Assembly (NCBI RefSeq): GCF_019602855.1
Contig: NZ_CP080767.1
Span: 3,829,426-3,893,425, forward strand
Direction of reading: 5' to 3'
Length of the DNA: 64,000 bases
From: Cupriavidus pinatubonensis
GTDB lineage: Bacteria > Pseudomonadota > Gammaproteobacteria > Burkholderiales > Burkholderiaceae
Part shown: one piece after another, positions 34,497 to 43,868 of the stretch
How the letters are laid out: each line of letters starts with the position of its first letter
Numbering within the stretch: position 1 is the first letter of the stretch
Position numbers and translations under genes: made by a program
Notes under the pieces: generated by a model
Told to the model about the DNA's origin: nothing
The model's database searches: none
The model's input: only the letters and a program-made list of their open reading frames with translations

Positions 34497-35174
34497 TCAG
34501 GCGGCCGGTGTCTCAGGCTCGAGCAGGTAGCCGAAGCCACGCAGCGTGACGATCGTCACGCCATGCCCGGCCAGTTTCTTGCGCAGGCGGTACACGAGCA
34601 CCTCGATGGCATCGGGGCTGACATCGGCGTCGAGCGAAAACACCTTGTCGAGCAACTGGGCCTTGGTGAGCGGCTGGCCGCTGCGTGCGAGCAGCGCACC
34701 GAGCAGCGTCGATTCGCGCGGCGTCAGCGCGAGCGGCTGGCCGTCGAGCGTAAAGCCGCGGGACTCCCCATCGAACACCAGCGTGCCGCATTGCAGGCGC
34801 GGGTGCGCGCGGCCGCGGCTGCGGCGGATCAGCGCGAGGATGCGGGCTTCCAGTTCGGCAATCGCGAACGGCTTGGGCAGGTAGTCGTCGGCGCCGAGGT
34901 TCAGGCCGCGCACGCGTTCGTCGAGCGTGTCCTGCGCGGTCAGGATCAGCACCGGCGTGCGGTCGTCGCGCGCGCGCATGGCCTTGAGCACGGCCAGGCC
35001 ATCCTTGCCGGGCAGGCGCAGGTCAAGCACGACCACGTCGTACTCTTCGGCCACAAGCCGCGCCTCGGCCTGCAGGCCATCGCCCACGTGTTCGATCACG
35101 AAGCCGCCCTGCTCCAGCGCGCGGGCAACCCAGCGCGCCAGTTCGACTTCATCTTCCACCAGCAGAATGCGCAT
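34497..35174 (-). CDS. tctD: TctD-type OmpR-family response regulator
   Basis: A 225-residue response regulator. The receiver has the acidic pair in LLVEDEVELAR, phospho-acceptor Asp51 in VVLDLRLPGKDG, and Lys in YLPKPFAIAEL. The C-terminal winged helix includes LTPRESTLLGALLARSGQPLTKAQLLDKVFSLD and IEVLVYRLRKKL. GGAGGAG precedes the ATG at 35174. It is the first gene of the tctDE pair and divergent from the solute-binding protein gene. By family, it likely activates the tctCBA operon 8-9 kb away; the tandem CTGTCA site at 25363 is a candidate target. Confidence 0.92.
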   Translation of the reverse strand: MRILLVEDEVELARWVARALEQGGFVIEHVGDGLQAEARLVAEEYDVVVLDLRLPGKDGLAVLKAMRARDDRTPVLILTAQDTLDERVRGLNLGADDYLPKPFAIAELEARILALIRRSRGRAHPRLQCGTLVFDGESRGFTLDGQPLALTPRESTLLGALLARSGQPLTKAQLLDKVFSLDADVSPDAIEVLVYRLRKKLAGHGVTIVTLRGFGYLLEPETPAA

Positions 35175-35225
35175 GCTGGTTCTCCTCCATTTTTTTGATC
35201 GTGCGGTCCATGGGACGCGGGCGCC

Positions 35226-35231
35226 TATAAT
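35226..35231 (+). promoter_or_regulatory. Perfect -10 box before the solute-binding protein gene
   Basis: TATAAT lies 57 nt before the TTG start at 35288. No matching -35 hexamer is seen at normal spacing, so the promoter may depend on an activator, for example the divergent TctD-type regulator. It is a notable A+T island in a G+C-rich spacer. Confidence 0.45.
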
Positions 35232-35287
35232 ACCCCCGCCCCGCCATTACCGGCGTTCCCGGCGCGTGTCGCGCCCCGGCCCATCCG

Positions 35288-36493
35288 TTGCCGCTCTGCA
35301 CAATCTTGTCCCAGCGCCTGACATCCCCTCCCGAACCTGATATCGCGAGTGCCCCGGCTTCCACGCTGCGCCGCAAGCTGCTGGCCGGTGCCGCGCTGGC
35401 CCCGCTCGCGGGACGGACGCTCGCGCAGGACGCTATGCCGGCGCCGCCGGCCAGCTACCCGTCCGAGTATGAGGTGATCGTGTCACGCGCCATGCGCGAG
35501 GGCGAGGTGCATGTCTATGCCTCGACCGACCTCGACGTCGCCCAGCCGCTGATCCGCGCGTTCGAGGCGCGCTACCCGGGCATCCGCGTGCGCTACGAGG
35601 ACCTGAACACGATCGATCTGCACGAGCGCTTCCTGGCCGAAACCGCGGCGCTCGGCAAGGCGCAGCCGGCCCCGGATTCCGCGTACGCCGATGTGCTGTG
35701 GAGCACGGCCATGGACCTGCAGATCAAGCTCGTCAATGATGGCTATGCGCAGCGCTACCACTCGCCGGAACGCAGCGGCCTGCCAGCCTGGGCGGTGTGG
35801 CGCGACGAAGCGTGGGGCACGACGTTCGAGCCGGCGGTCATTGTGTATAACCGCAACCACTTTGCCGGCACCAAGCCTCCGGGCAGCCGCAGCGGCCTGG
35901 CGCGCGTGCTGCAGGAGCACGCGCCGCGCTGGCGCGGAAAAGTCGTCACTTACGATGTGGAGCGGTCCGGCGTCGGCTACCTGCTGGCGCAGCAGGACGC
36001 GCGCATGGGCAGCGAATTCTGGTACCTGGCCCAGGCGCTCGGGCGCACGCACGCGCGGCTGTCGGCGTCGACGGCCGACATGATCGAACGCATCGCCAGC
36101 GGCGAATACGTGCTCGGGTACAACCTGCTGGGGTCTTACGCGCTGTCGCTGATGGAGCGCGGCGCGGCCATCGACGTCATCGCGCCGCGCGACTACACGC
36201 TGGTGATGTCGCGCGTGGCGTTCATCGCGCGTCGCGCGCCGCGTCCGAATGCGGCGCGGCTGTGGCTCGATTTCCTGCTCTCGCGCGAGGGGCAGGCGGT
36301 GCTTGGCAAGTCCACCTCGCAGCTCTATACGGTGCGTACCGACACCGACAGCCCGCACACGGCATCGGCGCTGTCGGAACGGCTCGGCTACGCGCTCAGG
36401 CCGATCAGCGTCGGCCCGGGCCTGCTGGCGGCGCAGGACACGCTGCGCAAGCGTGCCTTTCTGGAGCGCTGGCGCGAAGCCATGCGCGGTTAG
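35288..36493 (+). CDS. Orphan ABC-type extracellular solute-binding protein
   Basis: A 401-residue periplasmic binding protein of the iron/thiamin/spermidine-like class: VIVSRAMREGEVHVYASTDLDVAQPLIRAFEARYPGIRV is the typical start of the first lobe, and ADVLWSTAMDLQIKLVNDGYAQRY follows. The N-terminus STLRRKLLAGAALAPLAG resembles a Sec or Tat leader. No ATG or GTG precedes the leader in frame; TTG at 35288 (or 35306) is the only usual start codon. No ABC permease or ATPase gene is adjacent, so it is either an orphan receptor or a ligand sensor for the TctDE-like kinase. Its placement divergent from tctD is seen for such accessory receptors. Confidence 0.8.
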   Translation: MPLCTILSQRLTSPPEPDIASAPASTLRRKLLAGAALAPLAGRTLAQDAMPAPPASYPSEYEVIVSRAMREGEVHVYASTDLDVAQPLIRAFEARYPGIRVRYEDLNTIDLHERFLAETAALGKAQPAPDSAYADVLWSTAMDLQIKLVNDGYAQRYHSPERSGLPAWAVWRDEAWGTTFEPAVIVYNRNHFAGTKPPGSRSGLARVLQEHAPRWRGKVVTYDVERSGVGYLLAQQDARMGSEFWYLAQALGRTHARLSASTADMIERIASGEYVLGYNLLGSYALSLMERGAAIDVIAPRDYTLVMSRVAFIARRAPRPNAARLWLDFLLSREGQAVLGKSTSQLYTVRTDTDSPHTASALSERLGYALRPISVGPGLLAAQDTLRKRAFLERWREAMRG

Positions 36494-36506
36494 CTCGGCA
36501 GCGCCG

Positions 36507-37226
36507 TTACGGCGCGCCGTTGGCTTCCTGGCAGGCTTTCTCGCAAAGCGTACTCAGCTCGCGATCGAGTTCCGCCATCGGTCGCGGCACATAGCCATGG
36601 CGCAGCGCCGGGGAAAACCTGAGCGTATCGATGAAGGCGTCCGACAGGCGCTCGGCATTGGCGTCGAGGTCGAAGTCCTGTGGCGAGAACAGCCAGTGCG
36701 CGAGCACGCCGCCAATCGCCGCATGGAACGCGTTCACGGCCAGGTCCAGGTCCAGATCGGCCGGAAGCTGGCCGCGCTCCACCGCAAAGCGCAGGTGCTC
36801 GCGGATCTTCACCATGCCTTCCTGGTGCGACTGGCGCTGGCGTTCGAAGATGGCCCCGTTGTCCTGCACCATCTCGCACTTGTGGAAGATGATCTCGAAC
36901 ACCCGCCGCCAGCGCGGATTGACCACGGTCTGGCGCATGACGAAGGCGCAGATGTCGCGTATGCCTCCCAGCGGGTCTTCCTGGCGCGCGATGCGCTCCG
37001 GGTCGCATAGCGCTTCCACGGGCAGGTTCACGCGGTCGCACATGGCGGCGAACACGTCGCTCTTGTTCTTGAAGTGCCAGTAGATGGCGCCGCGGGTAAC
37101 GCCGGCCGCCTCGGCAATGTCTGCCAGCGACGGGCGCGCCACGCCGCGCGCGTGAAACACGGTTTCGGCTGCGTCGAGAATCCGGTGGCGCGTTTCGAGC
37201 GCCTCTTCCTTGGTGCGTCTGACCAT
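36507..37226 (-). CDS. TetR/AcrR-family repressor of the adjacent RND pump
   Basis: A 239-residue TetR repressor. The DNA-binding domain is TRHRILDAAETVFHARGVARPSLADIAEAAGVTRGAIYWHFKNKSDVFAAMCD, near-identical in style to AcrR, TtgR and MexZ-type pump repressors. The C-terminal ligand domain includes RWRRVFEIIFHKCEMV, the AcrR signature. It is divergent from the complete RND operon; the strong AcrR-like palindrome at 37533-37554 should be its operator. Drug binding would release it. It is convergent with, and 13 nt from, the solute-binding protein gene. Confidence 0.93.
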   Translation of the reverse strand: MVRRTKEEALETRHRILDAAETVFHARGVARPSLADIAEAAGVTRGAIYWHFKNKSDVFAAMCDRVNLPVEALCDPERIARQEDPLGGIRDICAFVMRQTVVNPRWRRVFEIIFHKCEMVQDNGAIFERQRQSHQEGMVKIREHLRFAVERGQLPADLDLDLAVNAFHAAIGGVLAHWLFSPQDFDLDANAERLSDAFIDTLRFSPALRHGYVPRPMAELDRELSTLCEKACQEANGAP

Positions 37227-37529
37227 TTCTATCTCTGGTGCCGGCCTTGACGATGCATGAGTGCGTCAATGGCCGGTCCGTTTTCCTCCCCCTGGCGTGA
37301 CTGCGGCAGCAGCCCAGCGTTTTGGTGCTCTGCACCGGCGGGTCGTTATCGTCACTTCGATTTGCTTCAAGACAGCTGCGTGCCTCAGCCCGCCGCCGCG
37401 ACCGGCGCGCATCCTAACCCGTCAGGAACGCACCGTGCTTTGTTTCAACGCCTGAAACGGGATTCCGTTGCACATAGTCTCCGTAAATAAGCAAGCCAGG
37501 CGTCGAAAAGCCCGCTTTGCGGAATAGGC

Positions 37530-37559
37530 TTAACATACATGCTTGAATGTATATATAAT
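37530..37559 (+). promoter_or_regulatory. RND operon promoter with overlapping AcrR-type operator
   Basis: TTAACA (37530-37535) and TATAAT (37554-37559), 18 nt apart, form a good sigma-70 promoter. Between and across them is ACATACAT (37533-37540), six bases, then ATGTATAT (37547-37554). The same half-sites make up the E. coli AcrR operator. A bound TetR protein would block RNA polymerase. The rest of the 605-nt spacer (37227-37831) shows no gene; the adaptor leader would be about 265 nt long. Confidence 0.75.
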
Positions 37560-37831
37560 ACTCGCCTGTCCGACGTTCAGCCAGCACGCAAAGTTTTGTG
37601 CACAAAGCTGCACCAGCGTTGTTTCTGACCAGTCGGTCATTAATGCTGTTCATCCAAGAAAATGCCACGTTCGTCGCTTCGTCCTTGTCGCGACATACCG
37701 TTTGGCTAGCATCACGCTTTTTCCGCTGCCAGGCACGCAGCGGACCGCATCGCGCCCCGGTTGCCCCCTATTTCCACCAGGCATGCCGGGACCGGCGCGG
37801 CAGATCTCAAAATTTCATCATGGGGTTATCG

Positions 37832-39079
37832 ATGAGGAAGTCCCAACGTATCCATTGCGTTGCCGTCGCCGCGTTGTCGGCGCTGGCGCTGACCGCTTGC
37901 GGCGAGAAAAAGCCTGAAGGCGGCGCCATGCCCCCGCCGGAAGTGGGCGTTGTCACCGTGACGCCGTCGGCCGTCGCCATCGTCAATGAATTGCCGGGCC
38001 GCCTGGAAGGCGTGCGTACCGCCGAAGTCCGTGCGCGTGTCGAAGGCATCGTGCTGTCGCGCAACTACACCGAAGGTGGCGAAGTGAAGGCCGGTCAGGT
38101 CATGTTCCGCATCGACCCCGCGCCGTACCAGGCGCAGCTTGCGTCGGCCAAGGCCGCACTGGAGCGTGCCGAGGCCAACGCCGTGTCGGCACGCCAGAAG
38201 GCCGAGCGCTACAAGCCGCTGGTGGCCGTCAATGCCGTCAGCAAGCAGGAATATGACGAGGCCGTGGCCGCCGCCGGCCAGGCCAATGCGGACATCGCCT
38301 CGGCCAAGGCTGCCGTGACCACCGCGCAGATCAACCTGGGCTACACCACCGTGACCGCCCCGATCAGCGGCCGCGCCGGACGTGCGCTGGTGACCGAAGG
38401 TGCGCTGGTCGGCAAGGGCGAGGCCACCAAGCTCGCGCTCGTCGAGCAGGTCGACCCGATCTGGGTGACGTTCACCCAGCCCGCCGCTGAAGTCACGCGC
38501 CTGCGCCGCGCCATCGAGTCCGGCGCGGTCAAGGGCGTGGACGGCGGCGCCAGGGTGCACCTGTATGTCGAAGATGGCCACGAATACGAACAGACCGGCA
38601 AGCTGCTGTTCTCGGACATGACCGTGGACCCGACCACCGGCGCCATCACGCTGCGCGCGCAGTTCCCGAACCCGAAGCGCGAGCTGCTGTCGGGGACTTT
38701 CGTGCGCGTGAAGATCGAGCAGGGCGTGGATGAGAACGCGATGACCGTGCCGCAGCGCGCGCTGATCCGCAATGCCCAGGGCGCCAGCGTGCTGGTGGTG
38801 GGCAATGACGGCAACGTGGCCGCTCTGCCGGTGAAGGCGCCAAAGGCGATCGGCGACCGCTGGATCGTGACCGAAGGCCTCAAGGGCGGCGAGAAGGTGA
38901 TCGTCGAGGGCCTGCAGAAGGTCAAGGTCGGCGCGCCGGCCAAGGCCGTGCCGTTCCAGCCGGCCGGTGCTCCGGCGCCTGCCAAGCAGGCTTCGGAGCC
39001 GCAACCGGCTTCGGGCAGCAAGGCCGGTGCCAAGGCGGAAGCCCAGGCTGACGCCAAGTCCGACGCCAAGCAAGGCTAA
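37832..39079 (+). CDS. RND efflux periplasmic adaptor lipoprotein (AcrA/MexA type)
   Basis: A 415-residue adaptor with a lipoprotein signal peptide (MRKSQRIHCVAVAALSALAL then TAC, lipobox Cys about residue 25). The first lipoyl half has VRARVEGIVLSRNYTEGGEVKAGQVMFRIDPAPYQAQL. The coiled-coil hairpin runs AKAALERAEANAVSARQKAERYKPLVAVNAVSKQEYDEAVAAAGQANADIASAKAAV, followed by INLGYTTVTAPISGRAGRALVTEGALV and the barrel. A Lys/Ala-rich tail ends it. The ATG at 37832 has a GGGG ribosome site; ATG 37820 is an alternative. It is the first gene of a three-gene pump operon. Confidence 0.94.
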   Translation: MRKSQRIHCVAVAALSALALTACGEKKPEGGAMPPPEVGVVTVTPSAVAIVNELPGRLEGVRTAEVRARVEGIVLSRNYTEGGEVKAGQVMFRIDPAPYQAQLASAKAALERAEANAVSARQKAERYKPLVAVNAVSKQEYDEAVAAAGQANADIASAKAAVTTAQINLGYTTVTAPISGRAGRALVTEGALVGKGEATKLALVEQVDPIWVTFTQPAAEVTRLRRAIESGAVKGVDGGARVHLYVEDGHEYEQTGKLLFSDMTVDPTTGAITLRAQFPNPKRELLSGTFVRVKIEQGVDENAMTVPQRALIRNAQGASVLVVGNDGNVAALPVKAPKAIGDRWIVTEGLKGGEKVIVEGLQKVKVGAPAKAVPFQPAGAPAPAKQASEPQPASGSKAGAKAEAQADAKSDAKQG

Positions 39080-39111
39080 ACCCAGCGCATCAGACAGAGG
39101 GAGCCAGTTTT

Positions 39112-42100
39112 ATGGCCAAGTTTTTCATCGACCGGCCGGTGTTCGCGTGGGTGCTCGCGCTGATCATCGTGCTGGGCGGGTTGCTGTCGATCGTGCAGTT
39201 GCCGATCGCGCAGTACCCGAACATCGCCCCGCCGACGATCTCGGTCACCGCGACCTATCCGGGCGCCTCCGCGAGGACGCTCGAGGATTCGGTCACCTCG
39301 GTGATCGAGCAGGAGCTCAACGGCGCGCCCAACCTGCTGTACTACCAGTCGACCAGCGAATCGTCGGGGCTGGCGTCGATCACCATCGCGTTTGCGCCGG
39401 GATCGAACGTCGACCTGAACTCGGTCGAAGTGCAGAACCGCCTCAAGCGCGTCGAGGCGCGCCTGCCGGCGGAAGTGCGCCAGCAGGGTGTGCGCGTCGA
39501 CAAGGCGGGCAACAACTACATGATGTTCCTGACGGTGTCGTCGAAGTCCGGCGAGGCCGACGCCATCCAGCTGGGCAACTACGTGTCGTCGCAGGTGATC
39601 GACTCGATCCGCCGCGTGCCGGGCGTGGGCCAGGCCGACCTGTTCGGCACGGAATACGCCATGCGTGTGTGGCTGGACCCGGCGAAGCTCACCGGCTTCA
39701 ACCTGACGCCGCTTGACGTCACCGCCGCGGTGCAGGAGCAGAACATCCAGGTCGCCGTGGGCGAACTGGGCGGCACGCCGTCGCCCAAGGGCACGGAGCT
39801 GAACGCCACCGTCACCACCGAAAGCCGCCTGACCACGCCGGAGCAGTTCGGCAACATCCTGCTGCGCACGAACCCGGATGGTTCGTCGGTGCGCATCAAG
39901 GACGTGGGCCGCGTGGAACTCGGCGGCGCCGATTACTCGACGCTCGCCCGCACCAACGGCAAGCCGTCGGCGGCCATCGCCATCAAGCTGGCCCCGACCG
40001 GCAACGCGCTGGCCACGGCCACCGCCGTGCGCGCCAAGATGGAAGAGCTGTCCAAGTACTTCCCGGCGGACTACCAGTACAGCGTGCCTTACGACACGTC
40101 GGCCTTCGTCAAGATCTCGATCGAGGAAGTGATCAAGACCCTGCTCGAAGCCGTGGTGCTGGTGTTCCTGGTGATGTACCTGTTCCTGCAGAACTTCCGC
40201 GCGACGCTGATCCCCACGCTGGTGGTGCCGATCGCACTGCTCGGTACGTTCGGCGCGCTGCTCGCGTTCGGTTTCTCTATCAACGTGCTGACGATGTTCG
40301 GCATGGTGCTGGCGATCGGTATCCTCGTGGATGATGCGATCGTCGTGGTGGAAAACGTCGAGCGGATCATGAGCGAGGAAGGGCTCTCGCCACGCCAGGC
40401 TACGCGCAAGGCGATGGGCCAGATCACGGGCGCCATCGTGGGCATTACGCTGGTGCTGACGGCCGTGTTCATCCCGATGGCGTTCTTCTCGGGCTCGGTC
40501 GGCAATATTTACCGCCAGTTCTCGCTGTCGCTGATCGCGTCAATGGCGTTCTCGGCACTGCTTGCGCTGACGCTGACGCCGGCACTGTGCGCGACGCTGC
40601 TCAAGCCGGTCGAGGCGGGTCATCATCACGAGAAGACGGGCTTCTTCGGCTGGTTCAACCGTACGTTCGCGCGTGCATCCACGAGCTACCAGGGGGTGGT
40701 GGGCCGCATCCTCGCGCGCAGCGGGCGCTACCTGATCATCTACGCGGTCATCATCGTCGGCGTGGTGGTGCTGTTCAAGCGCCTGCCGTCGTCGTTCCTG
40801 CCTGACGAAGACCAGGGCTACATGATCACCGTGGTGCAGTTGCCCAACGGCGCGACGCAGGACCGTACCATCGGCGTGCTCAAGCAGATCGAGGATTACT
40901 ACCTGCAGAAGGAAAGCAAGGTGGTGGACCAGATGATCACGGTGGCGGGCTTCTCGTTCTTTGGCCGCGGCCAGAACGGCGGTATCGCGTTCGTGCGCCT
41001 GAAGGACTGGAAGGAACGTACCGGTGCCAACGAAACCGCGCAGGCGCTGGTGGGCCGTGCATTCGGCGCGCTGTCGTTCATCAAGGACGCCATCATCTTC
41101 CCGCTGAACCCGCCGGCGATTTCGGAACTCGGCAACTCGTCGGGCTTCGACTTCCGCCTGCAGGACCGCTCGGGCCAGGGCCACGCCAAGCTGATGGAAG
41201 CGCGCAACATGATGCTCGGCATGGCGGCCAAGAACCCGGTGCTCGTGGGCGTGCGCCCTGAAGGCCAGGAAGATGCTGCGCAGCTGCAGATCGACATCGA
41301 CCGCGAGAAGGCCAAGGCGCTGGGCGTGACGGTGGCAACCATCAACTCGACGCTGTCGATTGCGTTCGGCTCCAACTACGTCAACGACTTCATCTATGAA
41401 GGCCGCGTGCGCAAGGTGATCGTGCAGGCAGAAGGCGCCGACCGCCGGCTGCCGGACGACCTGACCAAGCTGCGCGTGCGCAACAGCAACGGCGACATGG
41501 TGGCGTTTGCCGCGTTCGCGACCTCGAAGTGGGTCATGGGCTCGCCGCGCCTGGAGCGCTACAACGGCATGCCGGCAGTGAAGATCGCGGGCCAGGCCGC
41601 ACCGGGCCACAGCACGGGTGAAGCCATGCGCGTGATGGAAGAGAACTTCGCCAAGCTGCCGCCGGGCTTTGGGTTCGAGTGGTCGGGCCAGTCGTACGAA
41701 GAGCGCCTGGCCGGTTCGCAAGAGCCGATGCTCTACACGCTGTCGCTGATCATCGTGTTCCTGTGCCTGGCCGCGTTGTACGAAAGCTGGTCCATCCCGT
41801 TCTCGGTGCTGCTGGTGGTGCCGCTCGGCGTGCTGGGCGCACTGCTCGGCGTGACGCTGCGCGGCATGCCTAACGACGTGTACTTCAAGGTGGGCCTGAT
41901 CGCGACGATCGGCTTGTCAGCGAAGAACGCCATCCTGATCGTGGAATTCGCCAAGGACCTGCAGGCGCAGGGCAAGGGGCTGATCGAAGCGACGCTCGAA
42001 GCGGTGCACCTGCGCTTCCGCCCGATCCTGATGACGTCGATGGCATTCATTTTGGGCGTGCTGCCGCTGGCGATTGCCACCGGCGCGGGCTCGGGCAGCC

Positions 42101-42267
42101 AGCGCGCGATCGGTACCGGCGTGATGGGCGGGATGATCACGGCCACGGCGCTGGCGATCTTCCTGGTGCCGGTGTTCTTCGTGGTGGTGCGCAAGCGCTT
42201 CAAGGGCAGCGAGCGCCAGCACGAATTCGAACGTGCGCGCCTGTCCGCAGCGCAGGAGGACAATTGA
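39112..42267 (+). CDS. RND multidrug efflux pump, AcrB/MexB type
   Basis: A 1051-residue hydrophobic/amphiphilic efflux-1 pump. It starts MAKFFIDRPVFAWVLALIIV, the hallmark of AcrB/MexB. The proton-relay Asp pair is in LAIGILVDDAIVVVENVER of helix 4. The second half has AALYESWSIPFSVLLVVPLG and GLSAKNAILIVEFAKDL (relay Lys). Porter loops such as RLPAEVRQQGVRVDKAGNN match the drug-binding AcrB branch. It exports amphipathic drugs and solvents with its adaptor and outer channel. The start follows GAGGGAGCC, 32 nt after the adaptor. Confidence 0.96.
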   Translation: MAKFFIDRPVFAWVLALIIVLGGLLSIVQLPIAQYPNIAPPTISVTATYPGASARTLEDSVTSVIEQELNGAPNLLYYQSTSESSGLASITIAFAPGSNVDLNSVEVQNRLKRVEARLPAEVRQQGVRVDKAGNNYMMFLTVSSKSGEADAIQLGNYVSSQVIDSIRRVPGVGQADLFGTEYAMRVWLDPAKLTGFNLTPLDVTAAVQEQNIQVAVGELGGTPSPKGTELNATVTTESRLTTPEQFGNILLRTNPDGSSVRIKDVGRVELGGADYSTLARTNGKPSAAIAIKLAPTGNALATATAVRAKMEELSKYFPADYQYSVPYDTSAFVKISIEEVIKTLLEAVVLVFLVMYLFLQNFRATLIPTLVVPIALLGTFGALLAFGFSINVLTMFGMVLAIGILVDDAIVVVENVERIMSEEGLSPRQATRKAMGQITGAIVGITLVLTAVFIPMAFFSGSVGNIYRQFSLSLIASMAFSALLALTLTPALCATLLKPVEAGHHHEKTGFFGWFNRTFARASTSYQGVVGRILARSGRYLIIYAVIIVGVVVLFKRLPSSFLPDEDQGYMITVVQLPNGATQDRTIGVLKQIEDYYLQKESKVVDQMITVAGFSFFGRGQNGGIAFVRLKDWKERTGANETAQALVGRAFGALSFIKDAIIFPLNPPAISELGNSSGFDFRLQDRSGQGHAKLMEARNMMLGMAAKNPVLVGVRPEGQEDAAQLQIDIDREKAKALGVTVATINSTLSIAFGSNYVNDFIYEGRVRKVIVQAEGADRRLPDDLTKLRVRNSNGDMVAFAAFATSKWVMGSPRLERYNGMPAVKIAGQAAPGHSTGEAMRVMEENFAKLPPGFGFEWSGQSYEERLAGSQEPMLYTLSLIIVFLCLAALYESWSIPFSVLLVVPLGVLGALLGVTLRGMPNDVYFKVGLIATIGLSAKNAILIVEFAKDLQAQGKGLIEATLEAVHLRFRPILMTSMAFILGVLPLAIATGAGSGSQRAIGTGVMGGMITATALAIFLVPVFFVVVRKRFKGSERQHEFERARLSAAQEDN

Positions 42268-42268
42268 T

Positions 42269-43759
42269 ATGACCAAGACACTGACCACACTGCTGCTGGT
42301 GGCCGGCGTTCTGACGGGCTGCACGCTGGCGCCGAAGTATGAGCGTCCGGTGCCGCCGGTGGCCGCTGGTTTTCCGGGTGCGCCGGAAGGCTACGCCACG
42401 GCCGAAGTGAAGAGCGGCGAGACGCGTCGTGCCACCGACATCGGCTGGCGCGAGTTCTTCCGCGACCCGCGCCTGCAAACGCTGATTGCGACTTCGCTCG
42501 AAAACAACCGCGACCTGCGTCAGGCTGCGCTACGCATTGAAGAGGCGCGTTCGCTGTACCAGATCCAGCGTGCCGACCTGCTGCCGACGGTGAATGCAAA
42601 CGCCGGCTACACCCGGGCCCGCACCTCGGCCGCCCAGACGGCGACCGTGCTGGGGCAGCCTTCGGTGAGCGACCTGTATTCGGTTGGCCTGGGCATCTCG
42701 TCCTACGAACTGGACTTCTTCGGACGCGTGCGCAGCCTGTCGAACGCGGCACTGGCGCAGTACTTCGCCACCGAGGAGGCGCATCGTTCGGCGTATATCT
42801 CGCTCGTGTCGGAAGTGGCCAAGGCCTACCTGTCCGAGCGCTCGTTCGCCGAGCAGTACGAGATCGCGCGTGACACGCTGAAGGCGCGCGAGAGCACGTA
42901 TGCACTGGCCAAGCAGCGCTTCGACGTCGGCGCCACGTCCGCGCTGGACCTGCGCGACAACGAATCGCTGGTGGCGCAGGCACGCGTCTCCGCCGCGCAG
43001 CTGGCACGCCAGCGCGCGCAGGCGCAGAACGCGCTCGAAGTGCTGGTGGGCAAGCCCATCGGCTCGATCGAAAATCTGCCAGAGCCGATGCGGCTGTCGG
43101 ACGAACGCATCATCAGCGATATCCCCGAAGGCCTGCCTTCGGATCTGCTGGAGCAGCGCCCCGACATCCGCCAGGCCGAGCAGCTGCTGCTGTCGGCTAA
43201 TGCGAATATCGGTGCGGCACGTGCGGCGTTCTTCCCGCGCATTACGCTGACCACCAACATCGGCACCATCAGCCCGACGTTCTCGGGCCTGTTCGACGCT
43301 GGCACCAAGGCTTGGTCGTTCGCGCCGCAGCTCACGCTGCCGATCTTCGACTACGGCCGTAACAAGTCGAACCTGGACCTCGCCAACGTGCGCAAGAACA
43401 TCGAGGTGGCCAACTACGAGAAGACCATCCAGACGGCCTTCGCGGAAGTGGCGGACGCGCTGGTGGCACGCGGCACGCTGGAAGACCAGGTGGCCGGCCA
43501 GGAACAGGTGCGCAATGCGGAAGCGGCGCGTTATGAGCTGGCGCGCCTGCGGTTCCGTAGTGGTGTGGCCAGCTATCTGGATGAGCTCGATGCACAGCGC
43601 CAGCTGTTCACCGCTGAGCAGGCGCTGATTCAGGCGCGGCAGCTGCGGCTGAACAACTCGATCGATCTCTACCGATCGCTTGGTGGCGGGCTGAAGGAGA
43701 CCGGCGAGGTGGCGCAGACGCCGGTTCCGGCTGCGCCGGCGGGGACGGTTACGCAGTAA
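42269..43759 (+). CDS. Outer-membrane efflux channel lipoprotein (OprM/NodT family)
   Basis: A 496-residue outer-membrane channel. The signal peptide ends in the lipobox VLTGC. Family landmarks are WREFFRDPRLQTLIATSLENNRDLRQAALRIEEARSLYQIQRADLLPTVN and the repeated second half with LPSDLLEQRPDIRQAEQLLLSANANIGAARAAFFPRITL and SYLDELDAQRQLFTAEQALIQARQ. It forms the TolC-like trimeric exit duct for the pump just upstream (1-nt gap, GGAGGA ribosome site inside the pump gene end). It could also serve the RND pair at 15921-20360, which lacks a channel. Confidence 0.95.
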   Translation: MTKTLTTLLLVAGVLTGCTLAPKYERPVPPVAAGFPGAPEGYATAEVKSGETRRATDIGWREFFRDPRLQTLIATSLENNRDLRQAALRIEEARSLYQIQRADLLPTVNANAGYTRARTSAAQTATVLGQPSVSDLYSVGLGISSYELDFFGRVRSLSNAALAQYFATEEAHRSAYISLVSEVAKAYLSERSFAEQYEIARDTLKARESTYALAKQRFDVGATSALDLRDNESLVAQARVSAAQLARQRAQAQNALEVLVGKPIGSIENLPEPMRLSDERIISDIPEGLPSDLLEQRPDIRQAEQLLLSANANIGAARAAFFPRITLTTNIGTISPTFSGLFDAGTKAWSFAPQLTLPIFDYGRNKSNLDLANVRKNIEVANYEKTIQTAFAEVADALVARGTLEDQVAGQEQVRNAEAARYELARLRFRSGVASYLDELDAQRQLFTAEQALIQARQLRLNNSIDLYRSLGGGLKETGEVAQTPVPAAPAGTVTQ

Positions 43760-43780
43760 GGGTTTACAGGTCGGTTCAGG

Positions 43781-43810
43781 AACGGCGCACTGTGGTGCGC
43801 CGTTTTTTTT
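43781..43810 (+). terminator. Terminator of the RND tripartite operon
   Basis: AACGGCGCA (43781-43789) and TGCGCCGTT (43796-43804) form a 9-bp stem with a 6-nt loop, followed by eight T (43803-43810). Confidence 0.9.
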
Positions 43811-43868
43811 AAGCTTCTTGCCGAAGAACGATACCCGCCGCACTTCGGCGAAGACCGCTCTTGACCCA

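Noticed and set aside
37543..37917. Short plus-strand frames in the RND leader
   Set aside because: They begin inside the promoter and have no ribosome site; the adaptor starts downstream at 37832.
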